Origin: Eledone cirrhosa
Lineage: Eukaryota; Mollusca; Cephalopoda; Octopoda; Eledonidae
Direction: 5' to 3'
Length of the DNA stretch: 64,000 nucleotides
Assembly (NCBI GenBank): GCA_964016885.1
Contig: OZ024744.1
Coordinates: 74,244,993 to 74,308,992 of the forward strand
The notes under the pieces are model-generated. The model ran no database searches and was not told the origin of the DNA. It was given only the letters and a program-made list of their open reading frames with translations. This document shows positions 55,265-64,000 of the stretch, piece after piece; position 1 is the first letter of the stretch; the number at the start of each line of letters is the position of its first letter. Both the position numbers and the translations under genes were made by a program.

Positions 55265-58200
55265 ATCACAATCACCATTCACATATCAACCATGGTAGCG
55301 TCTAGCCAGTTGAGATGGTATAGCTGCAAAACCATCACAATCAATATTCATATATCAATCATGCTAGAGTCTAGCTAGTGGAGAAGGTATAGCTGCTAAA
55401 GCATCACAATCACCATTCACATATCAACCATGCTGAGTCAAGCTGTTTGAGATGGTATATGTGCTAAACCATCACAATCACCATTCACTTATTAACCATG
55501 CTAGAGTCTATCTAGTGGAGAAGGTATAGCTGCTAGACCATCACAATCACCATTCACATATCAACCATGCAAGAGTCTTGCTAGTTGAGATGGTACATCT
55601 GCTAAACCATCACAATCACCATTCACATATCAAGCATGCTAGAGTCTAGCTAGTTGAGATGGTATAGCTGCTAAACCATCACAATCACCATACAAATATC
55701 AACCATGCTAGAATCTAGCAAGTTGAGATGGTATAGCTGCTAAATCATCACAATCACTATTCACATATCAACCATGCTGGGTCTAGCTGTTTGAGATGGT
55801 ATAGCTGCTAAACCATCACAATCACTATTCACATTTCAACCATGCTAGAGACTAGATAGTTGAGATGGTATAGCTACTAAACTCTCACAATCACCATTCA
55901 CATATCAACCAAGCTAGAGTCTAGCTAGTTGAGATGGTATAGCTGATAAACCATCACAATCCCTATTCACATATCAACCTTGCTAGAGTCTAGCTAGTTG
56001 ATATGGTATAGCTGCTAAAGCATCACAATCACCATTCACATATCAACCATGGTAGAGTCTAGCAAGATGAGATGGGATAGCTGCTAAAGCATCACAATCA
56101 CCATTCACATATCAACCATGCTAGAGTCTAGTTAGTGGAGATGGTATAGCTGCTAAACCATCGCACTCACCATTCACATATCAACGATGCTAAAGTCTAG
56201 CTAGTTGAGATGGTATAGCTACTAAACTATGACAATAACCATTCACATATCAACCAAGCTATATTCTAACTAGTTGAGATGGTATAGCTGATGAATCATC
56301 ACAATCACTATTCATTAATCAACCATGCTAGAGTCTAGCTAGTTGAGATGGTATAGCTGCTGAACCATCTCAATCACCATCCAAATATCAACAAATGCTA
56401 GAGTCTAGCTAGTTGAGATGGTATAGCTGCTAAACCATCACAATCAATATTCATATATCAATCATGCTAGAGTCTAACTAGTGGAGAAGGTATAGTTGCT
56501 AAAGCATCACAATCACCATTCACATATCAACCATGCTGAGTCAAGCTGTTTGAGATGGTATATGTGCTAAACCATCACAATCACCATTCACTTATTAACC
56601 ATGCTAGAGCCTATCTAGTGGAGAAGGTATAGCTGCTAGACCATCTCAATCACCATTCACTTATTAACCATGCTAGAGTCTATCTAGTTGAGATGGTATA
56701 GCTCCTAAACTATCACAATCACCATTCACATATCAACCATGGTAGATTCTAGCTAGTTGAGATGGTACATCTGCTAAACCATCACAATCACTATTCACAC
56801 ATCAACCATGCTGGGTCTAGCTGTCTGAGATGGTATAGCTGCTAAACCATCACAATCACTATTCACATTTCAACCATGCTAGAGACTAGGTAGTTGAGAT
56901 GGTATAGCTACTAAACTCTCACAATCACTATTCACATTTCAACGATGCTAGAGTCTAGCCAGTTGAGATGGTATATATAGCTGATAAACCATCACAATCA
57001 CTATTCATATATCAACCATGCTCGAGTCTAGCTAGTTGAGAAGGTATAGCTGCTAAACCATCACAATCATCATCCAAATATCAAACATGCTAGAGTCTAG
57101 CTAGTTGAGATGGTATAGCTGCTAAACCATCACAATCACCATTCACATATCAACCATGCCGATTCAAGCAGTTTGAGATGGTATAGGTTCTAAACCATCA
57201 CAATCACCATTCATGTATTAACCATGCTAGAGTCTAGCTAGTTGACATGGTATAGCTGATAAACCATCACAATCACTATTCACATATCAACCATGCTTGG
57301 GTCTAGCTAGTTGAGATGGTATAGCTGCTAAACCATCACAATCACTATTCACATTTCAACCATGCTAGAGACTAGGTAGTTGAGATGGAATAGCTGCTAA
57401 ACCATCACAATCACTATTCACGTTTCAACCATGCTAGAGACTAGGTAGTTGAGATGGTATAGCTGATAAAGCATCAAAATCACTAATCACATATCAACCA
57501 TGCTAGAGTCTAGCTGGTTGAGATGGTATAGCTGCTAAACCATCATAATCACCATTCACATATCAACCTAGCAAGAGTCTAGCTAGTTGAGATGGTATAG
57601 CTGGTAAACCATCACAATCCCTATTCACATATCAACCTTGCTAGAGTCTAGCTAGTTGAGATGGTATAGATGCTAAAGTATCACGATCACCATTCACATA
57701 TCAACATTGCTAGCGTCTAGAATATTGAGATGGTATATCTGCTAAATCATCACAATCACCATTCACATATCAACCATGGTAGAGTCTAGCTAGTTGAGAT
57801 GGTATAGCTGCTAAACCATCACAATGACCATTAATATATCAACCATGCTACAGTCTAGCTAGTTGAGATGGTATAGCTGCTAAACCATCACAATCACCAT
57901 TCACATATCAACCAAGCTAGAGTCTAGCTAGTTGAGATGGTATAGCTGCTAAACCATCACAATCGCTATTCACATATCAACCATGCTAGAGTCTAGCTAG
58001 TTGAGATGGTATAGCTGATAAACCACCACAATCCCTATTCACATATCAACCTTGCTAGAGTCTAGCTAGTTGATATGGTATAGCTGCTAAAGCCTCACAA
58101 TCACCATTCACATATCAACCATGGTAGAGTCTAGCAAGATGAGATGGTATAGCTGCTAAAGCAACACAATCACCATTCACATATCAACCATGCTAGAGTC

Positions 58201-58677
58201 TAGTTAGTGGAGATGGTATAGCTGCTAAACCATCGCAATCACCATTCATATATCAACGATGCTACAGTCTAGCTAGTTGAGATGGTATAGCTACTAAACT
58301 ATCACAATAACCATTCACATATCAACCAAGCTAGAGTCTAACTAGTTGAGATGGTATAGCTGATGAACCATCACAATCACTATTCATTAATCAACCATGC
58401 TAGAGTCTAGCTAGTTGAGATGGTATAGCTGCTAAACCATCTCAATCACCATCCAAATATCAACAAATGCTAGAGTCTAGCTAGTTGAGATGGTATAGCT
58501 GCTAAACCATCACAATCACCATTCACATATCAACCATGCTAGAGACTAGCTAGTTGAGATGGTATAGCTGCTAAACCATCACAATCAATATTCATATATC
58601 AATCATGCTAGAGTCTAGCTAGTGGAGAAGGTATAGCTGCTAAAGCATCACAATCACCATTCACATATCAACCATGC
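55265..58677. repeat. 3.9-kb duplication, copy 1
   Basis: Its partner is 59268-62611. From 56103 to 58677 the shift is a constant 3934 bp (57 monomers +1), seen at GAGCCTATC (56601/60535), GTATATATAGC (56971/60905), GATTCAAGCA (57161/61095), TAGCGTCTAGAATATTG (57711/61645) and AGAGACTAGC (58541/62475). Upstream the shift is 4003 and then 4072, because copy 2 gained one monomer and later lost two. Confidence 0.9.
56971..56980 (+). repeat. 4-bp TATA expansion in a monomer (also at 60905)
   Basis: GGTATATATAGC stands for GGTATAGC, a 4-bp gain by slippage of the TA step. It occurs in both copies of the 3934-bp duplication and nowhere else that I noticed, so it marks this lineage of units. Confidence 0.85.
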
Positions 58678-59030
58678 TAGAGTCTAGCTGGTTGAGATGG
58701 TATAGCTGCTAAACCATCATAATCACCATTCACATATCAACCTAGCAAGAGTCTAGCTAGTTGAGATGGTATAGCTGGTAAACCATCACAATCCCTATTC
58801 ACATATCAACCTTGCTAGAGTCTAGCTAGTTGAGATGGTATAGATTCTAAAGGATCACGATCACCATTCACATATCGACATTGCTAGCGTCTAGAATATT
58901 GAGATGGTATATCTGCTAAATCATCACAATCACCATTCACATATCAACCATGGTAGAGTCTAGCTAGTTGAGATGGTATAGCTGCTAAACCATCACAATG
59001 ACCATTAACATATCAACCATGCTACAGACT
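58672..59030. repeat. Nested copy of 57498-57856 (1174-bp shift)
   Basis: Marks CTAGCTGGTTG (57510/58684), CCTAGCAAGAG, GCTGGTAAACC and TAGCGTCTAGAATATTG (57711/58885) recur at a shift of 17 monomers plus 1. The copy has private changes: GATTCTAAAGGATC for GATGCTAAAGTATC, and CATATCGACATTG. It lies between the two copies of the 3.9-kb duplication. Confidence 0.85.
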
Positions 59031-61479
59031 AGCTAGTTGAGATGGTATAGCTACTGGACTATCACAATAACCATTCACATATCAACCAAGCTAGAGTCTA
59101 ACTAGTTGAGATGGTATAGCTGATGAACCACCACAATCACTATTCATTAATCAACCATGCTAGAGTCTAGCTAGTTGAGATGGTATAGCTGCTAAACCAT
59201 CACAATCACCATTCACATATCAACCATGCTAGAGACTAGCTAGTTGAGATGGTATAGCTGCTAAACTATCACAATCACCATTCACATATCAACCATGGTA
59301 GCGTCTAGCAGGTTGAGATGGTATAGCTGCAAAACCATCACAATCAATATTCATATATCAATCATGCTAGAGTCTAGCTAGTGGAGAAGGTATAGCTGCT
59401 AAAGCATCACAATCACCATTCACATATCAACCATGCTGAGTCAAGCTGTTTGAGATGGTATATGTGCTAAACCATCACAATCACCATTCACTTATTAACC
59501 ATGCTAGAGTCTATCTAGTGGAGAAGGTATAGCTGCAAGACCATCACAATCACCATTCACATATCAACCATGCAAGAGTCTTGCTAGTTGAGATGGTATA
59601 GCTGCTAGACCATCACAATCACCATTCACATATCAACCATGGTAGAGTCTAGCTAGTTGAGTTGGTACATCTGCTAAACCATCACAATCACCATTCACAT
59701 ATCAAGCATGCTAGAGTCTAGCTAGTTGAGATGGTATAGCTGCTAAACCATCACAATCACCATACAAATATCAACCATGCTAGAATTTTGCAAGTTGAGA
59801 TGGTATAGCTGCTAAATCATCACAATCACTATTCACATATCAACCATGCTGGGTCTAGCTGTTTGAGATGGTATAGCTACTAAACCATCACAATCACTAT
59901 TCACATTTCAACCATGCTAGAGACTAGATAGTTGAGATGGTATAGCTACTAAACTCTCACAATCACCATTCACATATCAACCAAGCTAGAGTCTAGCTAG
60001 TTGAGATGGTATAGCTGATAAACCATCACAATCCCTATTCACATATCAACCATGCTAGAGTCTAGTTAGTGGAGATGGTATAGCTGCTAAACCATCGCAC
60101 TCACCATTCACATATCAACGATGCTAAAGTCTAGCTAGTTGAGATGGTATAGCTACTAAACTATCACAATAACCATTCACATATCAACCAAGCTATATTC
60201 TAACTAGTTGAGATGGTATAGCTGATGAATCATCACAATCACTATTCATTAATCAACCATGCTAGAGTCTAGCTAGTTGAGATGGTATAGCTGCTGAACC
60301 ATCTCAATCACCATCCAAATATCAACAAATGCTAGAGTCTAGCTAGTTGAGATGGTATAGCTGCTAAACCATCACAATCAATATTCATATATCAATCATG
60401 CTAGAGTCTAGCTAGTGGAGAAGGTATAGCTGCTAAAGCATCACAATCACCATTCACATATCAACCATGCTGAGTCAAGCTGTTTGAGATGGTATATGTG
60501 CTAAACCATCACAATCACCATTCACTTATTAACCATGCTAGAGCCTATCTAGTGGAGAAGGTATAGCTGCTAGACCATCTCAATCACCATTCACTTATTA
60601 ACCATGCTAGAGTCTATCTAGTTGAGATGGTATAGCTCCTAAACTATCACAATCACCATTCACATATCAACCATGGTAGATTCTAGCTAGTTGAGATGGT
60701 ACATCTGCTAAACCATCACAATCACTATTCACATATCAACCATGCTGGGTCTAGCTGTCTGAGATGGTATAGCTGCTAAACCATCACAATCACTATTCAC
60801 ATTTCAACCATGCTAGAGACTAGGTAGTTGAGATGGTATAGCTACTAAACTCTCACAATCACTATTCACATTTCAACGATGCTAGAGTCTAGCTAGTTGA
60901 GATGGTATATATAGCTGATAAACCATCACAATCACTATTCATATATCAACCATGCTCGAGTCTAGCTAGTTGAGAAGGTATAGCTGCTAAACCATCACAA
61001 TCATCATCCAAATATCAAACATGCTAGAGTCTAGCTAGTTGAGATGGTATAGCTGCTAAACCATCACAATCACCATTCACATATCAACCATGCCGATTCA
61101 AGCAGTTTCAGATGGTATAGGTTCTAAACCATCACAATCACCATTCATGTTTTAACCATGCTAGAGTCTAGCTAGTTGACATGGTATAGCTGATAAACCA
61201 TCACAATCACTATTCACATATCAACCATGCTTGGGTCTAGCTAGTTGAGATGGTATAGCTGCTAAACCATCACAATCACTATTCACATTTCAACCATGCT
61301 AGAGACTAGGTAGTTGAGATGGAATAGCTGCTAAACCATCACAATCACTATTCACGTTTCAACCATGCTAGAGACTAGGTAGTTGAGATGGTATAGCTGA
61401 TAAAGCATCAAAATCACTAATCACATATCAACCATGCTAGAGTCTAGCTGGTTGAGATGGTATAGCTGCTAAACCATCA

Positions 61480-61587
61480 CAATCACTATTCACATTTCAA
61501 CCATGCTAGAGACTAGGTAGTTGAGATGGTATAGCTACTAAACTCTCACAATCACTATTCACATTTCAACGATGCTAGAGTCTAGCC
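61480..61587. repeat. Conversion-like patch inside copy 2
   Basis: Across these positions copy 2 does not match its partner at 57546-57653, although both sides match at the constant 3934-bp shift. It matches 56853-56960 instead: CACATTTC, GAGACTAGG, GCTACTAAACTCTC, AACGATG and then GTCTAGCCAG. The GCC version of the last mark occurs at 56960 and not in the nearer copy at 60894, so the donor resembles copy 1. The replaced tract keeps the total length unchanged. Confidence 0.8.
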
Positions 61588-62402
61588 AGTTGAGATGGTA
61601 TAGATGCTAAAGTATCACGATCATCATTCACATATCAACATTGCTAGCGTCTAGAATATTGAGATGGTATATCTGCTAAATCATCACAATCACCATTCAC
61701 ATATCAACCATGGTAGAGTCTAGCTAGTTGAGATGGTATAGCTGCTAAACCATCACAATGACCATTAATATATCAACCATGCTACAGTCTAGCTAGTTGA
61801 GATGGTATAGCTGCTAAACCATCACAATCACCATTCACATATCAACCAAGCTAGAGTCTAGCTAGTTGAGATGGTATAGCTGCTAAACCATCACAATCGC
61901 TATTCACATATCAACCATGCTAGAGTCTAGCTAGTTGAGATGGTATAGCTGATAAACCACCACAATCCCTATTCACATATCAACCTTGCTAGAGTCTAGC
62001 TAGTTGATATGGTATAGCTGCTAAAGCATCACAATCACCATTCACATATCAACCATGGTAGAGTCTAGCAAGATGAGATGGTATAGCTGCTAAAGCAACA
62101 CAATCACCATTCACATATCAACCATGCTAGAGTCTTGTTAGTGGAGATGGTATAGCTGCTAAACCATCGCAATCACCATTCACATATCAACGATGCTACA
62201 GTCTAGCTAGTTGAGATGGTATAGCTACTAAACTATCACAATAACCATTCACATATCAACCAAGCTAGAGTCTAACTAGTTGCGATGGTATAGCTGATGA
62301 ACCATCACAATCACTATTCATTAATCAACCATGCTAGAGTCTAGCTAGTTGAGATGGTATAGCTGCTAAACCATCTCAATCACCATCCAAATATCAACAA
62401 AT

Positions 62403-62418
62403 GCTAGAGTCTAGCTAG
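62403..62418. other. Second dyad at the monomer junction plus CTAGCTAG
   Basis: GCTAGA, one G, then TCTAGC make a palindrome with 6-bp arms centred on monomer position 1 (62409). It overlaps the fully self-complementary CTAGCTAG (62411-62418). This centre lies 25 bp before the centre of the 31-bp dyad, so each monomer offers two dyads at fixed spacing. The junction dyad is lost in several subtypes that read CATGCTGAGTCAAGCTG or CATGCTGGGTCTAGCTG. Confidence 0.85.
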
Positions 62419-62477
62419 TTGAGATGGTATAGCTGCTAAACCATCACAATCACCATTCACATATCAACCATGCTAGA
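62409..62477 (+). repeat. Monomer matching my consensus exactly (reference copy)
   Basis: This copy equals the majority base at every position as I read the array, so it serves as the reference for numbering (position 1 = G of GTCTAG). Landmarks: CTAGCTAG at 3-10; the 31-bp dyad at 11-41; a G-free stretch on the + strand from 28 to 63; CATGCTAGA at 61-69 leading into the next copy. Recurrent variant sites include A22 to C or A (GTACAGC, GTAAAGC), G27 to A (CTACTAAA), C28 to A (CTGATAAA), C33 to G (AAGCATC), C45 to T (CACTATTC), and A55/T56 region changes (CATTTC, CATAATAA). The consensus was made by eye, not by a profile. Confidence 0.9.
62419..62449. other. 31-bp imperfect palindrome in the monomer core
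   Basis: Monomer positions 11-41 are a near-palindrome. The left arm is TTGAGATGGTATAGC, the centre is T at 62434, and the right arm is GCTAAACCATCACAA. The reverse complement of the right arm is TTGTGATGGTTTAGC, so 13 of 15 pairs match, with mismatches only at arm positions 4 and 11. The coordinates are for the reference copy. The same element recurs in nearly every monomer, roughly every 69 bp, and its GATGGT and ACCATC blocks look among the least variable parts. A dyad of this kind could bind a dimeric protein or extrude as a hairpin on single strands. Neither is shown by the sequence. Confidence 0.9.
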
Positions 62478-62611
62478 GACTAGCTAGTTGAGATGGTATA
62501 GCTGCTAAACCATCACAATCAATATTCATATATCAATCATGCTAGAGTCTAGCTAGTGGAGAAGGTATAGCTGCTAAAGCATCACAATCACCATTCACAT
62601 ATCAACCATGC

Positions 62612-64000
62612 TGAGTCAAGCTGTTTGAGATGGTATATGTGCTAAACCATCACAATCACCATTCAGTAATTAACCATGCTAGAGTCTATCTAGTGGAGAA
62701 GGTATATCTGCTAAACTATCACAATCACCATACAAATATCAACCATGCTAGAATCTAGCAAGTTGAGATGGTATAGCTGCTAAACCATCACAATCACTAT
62801 TCACATATCAACCATGCTGGGTCTAGCTGTTTGAGATGGTATAGCTGCTAAACCATCACAATCACTATTCACATTTCAACCATGCTAGAGACTAGGTAGT
62901 TGAGATGGTATAGCTGCTAAACTCTCACAATCACTATTCACGTTTCAACCTTGCTATAGTCTAGGTAGTTGAGATGGTATAGCTAAATAAACCATCACAA
63001 TCACCATTCACATATCAAGCATGCTAGAGTCTAGCTAGTTGAGATGGTATAGCTGCTAAACCATCAAAATCACTAATCACATCAACCATGCTAGAGTCTA
63101 GCTAGTTGAGATGATGTAGCTGCTAAACCATCACAATCACCATTCACATATCAACCTTCCTAGAGTCTAGCTAGTTGAGATCGTATAGCTGCTAAAGCAT
63201 TCACAATCACCATTCACATATCAACCATGGTAGAGTCTAGCTAGTTAAGATGGTATAGCTGCTAAACCATCACAATCACCATTCACTTATCAAGCATGCT
63301 AGAGTCTAACTAGTTGAGATGGTATAGCTGATAAACCATCACAATCACTATTCATATATGAACCATCCTCGAGTCTAGCTAGTTGAAATGGTATAGCTCC
63401 TAAACCATCACAATCATCATCCAAATATCAAATATGCTAGAGTCTAGCTAGTTGAGATGGTATAGCTGCTAAACCATCACAATCACCATTCACATATCAA
63501 CCATGCTGAGTCAAGCTGTTTGAGATGGTATAGTTTCTAAACCATCACAATCACCATTCATGTATTAACCATGCTAGAGTCTAGCTAGTTGACATGGTAT
63601 AGCTGATAAACCATCACAATTACTATTCACATATCAACCATGCTTGGTTCTAGCTAGTTGAGATGGTATAGCTTGTAAAGCATCACAATCACTATTCACA
63701 TTTCAACCATGCTAGAGAGTAGGTAGTTGAGATGGTATAGCTGCTAAACTCTCACAATCACCATTCACATATCAACCATGCGAGAGTCTAGCTGGTTGAG
63801 ATGGTATAGCTGCTAAACCATCACAATCACTATTCACATATCAACCATGCTAGAGTCTAGCTAGTTGAGATAGTATAGCTGATAAACCATCACAATCCCT
63901 ATTCACATGTCAACCTTGCTAGAGTCTAGCTAGTTGAGATGGTATAGCTGCTAAAACATCACAATCACCATTCACATATCAACCATGCTAGAGTCTAGCT
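62612..64000. repeat. Array continuing to the window end
   Basis: About 20 monomers mixing subtypes already seen (CATGCTGGGTCTAGCTG, GAGACTAGGTAG, GACATGGTATAGCTGATAAACC). Small private indels are GCTAAATAAACC near 62982 (one extra base), CACATCAACC near 63078 (two bases short) and GCATTCACAATC near 63199 (one extra base). The array runs off the window edge. Confidence 0.75.

Larger units (their letters stand above)
59268..62611. repeat. 3.9-kb duplication, copy 2
   Basis: Relative to copy 1 it has one extra monomer near 59590-59665 (GCTGCTAGACC then GAGTTGGTACATC). It lacks two monomers near 60050 and has a replaced patch at 61480-61587. The match ends after ACCATGCT, where copy 1 goes on with AGAGTC and copy 2 with GAGTCAAGC. 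Confidence 0.9.
1..64000. repeat. 69-bp satellite DNA array filling the whole window
   Basis: Every line of the window reads as the same 69-bp monomer repeated head to tail. Copies begin at positions 1 and 70, and the last phase mark (GTCTAG) is at 63993, which gives about 928 copies with a small net loss of bases through indels. I saw no inverted monomer. Both window edges lie inside the array, so the true array is larger. Consensus composition is 23 A, 17 C, 11 G and 18 T. The consensus has no CpG and three CTAG sites per monomer. All six frames meet a stop within one monomer: TAG, TAG and TGA on the + strand, TGA, TGA and TAG on the - strand. Most copies differ from the consensus at a few positions, often at shared variant sites. 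A transposon, gene or unique spacer longer than a few bases is absent. The array is eukaryotic satellite by type. A centromeric or pericentromeric place is inference, and I do not recognise the family or the species. Confidence 0.98.

Noticed and set aside
56971..56980. TATA box in GGTATATATAGC
   Set aside because: A 4-bp slippage of the normal GGTATAGC in a noncoding satellite, with no promoter context or downstream gene.
62409..62477. CENP-B box
   Set aside because: The motif needs TTCG and CGGG elements. The consensus monomer has no CpG at all, so the box is absent.
62409..62477. tRNA- or SINE-derived monomer
   Set aside because: I looked for A-box and B-box like motifs (GGTTCGAATCC type) and found none, and no A-rich tail or target-site duplications.
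1..64000. Repetitive protein-coding gene, since 69 is a multiple of 3 and any open frame would stay in phase
   Set aside because: The consensus monomer has a stop in all six frames (TAG, TAG, TGA on +; TGA, TGA, TAG on -), and single variants open a frame for only a monomer or two.
1..64000. CRISPR array
   Set aside because: The whole 69-bp unit is repeated, with no unique spacers between conserved repeats, the copy number is about 928, and there are no cas-like genes.
1..64000. Telomeric or simple-sequence repeat
   Set aside because: No TTAGGG, TTTAGGG or TTAGG runs are present. The basic unit is a complex 69-mer, and the ATCAC-like sub-repeat is only a trace inside it.
1..64000. Bacterial or plasmid iteron origin
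   Set aside because: Iteron arrays have a handful of copies next to a replication gene. Here there are about 928 copies, HOR structure and no genes.
1..64000. Nucleosome phasing by the 69-bp unit (two units = 138 bp)
   Set aside because: The number is near a nucleosome core length but not a match to a repeat length, and nothing in the sequence such as clear 10-bp AA/TT periodicity supports it by eye.

Overview
The whole window is one uninterrupted block of satellite DNA. From the first base to the last it is a head-to-tail array of a 69-bp monomer, about 928 copies, all in the same orientation. I see no gene, RNA gene, transposon, microsatellite or unique sequence anywhere in it. The consensus monomer (an exact example is 62409-62477) has about 41% GC and no CpG. 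It carries stop codons in all six frames, so the array cannot encode a protein. A pure tandem array of this size points to a eukaryotic chromosome, most likely pericentromeric, centromeric or other constitutive heterochromatin. Nothing in the sequence lets me name the lineage.

The monomer has internal design. Positions 11-41 form a 31-bp imperfect palindrome: two 15-bp arms with 13 matching pairs around a single central T. A second, shorter dyad (6-bp arms around one base) sits on the monomer junction, followed by the self-complementary CTAGCTAG. The stretch from position 28 to 63 has no G on the + strand and looks built from a decayed 6-7 bp ATCAC/ATTCAC sub-repeat.

Larger duplications lie on top of the monomer array, and their lengths are whole numbers of monomers plus or minus known small indels. 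Layout: 1 to about 4 kb, mostly old, diverged monomers with one local 344-bp-shift duplication. 4.3-8 kb, nested duplications with shifts of 1245, 1038 and 2214 bp. 8126-11847, two copies of a 27-monomer, 1861-bp higher-order repeat (HOR). 12140-22031, a second copy of the 5999-12139 segment in which the HOR is present four times instead of two. 22032-23610, older sequence. 23611-30256, a perfect-register tandem duplication of 3323 bp. 31909-34523, a 1307/1308-bp tandem duplication. 35331-49645, four copies (U1-U4) of a unit of basic length 3440 bp that differ by clean losses or gains of whole monomers. 49646-55264, older mosaic sequence with partial 2.8-3.0 kb duplications. 55265-62611, a duplication with a 3934-bp shift, a nested 1174-bp-shift copy and a probable gene-conversion patch. 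62612-64000, array continuing past the window.

The window is therefore a readable record of unequal crossover and conversion in a satellite. Young, nearly identical amplicons alternate with older diverged monomers. The six HOR copies can be typed as a, b, a, b/a hybrid, b, b, which places one crossover inside 16312-16583. The main caution is assembly: every large duplication should be confirmed against long reads.
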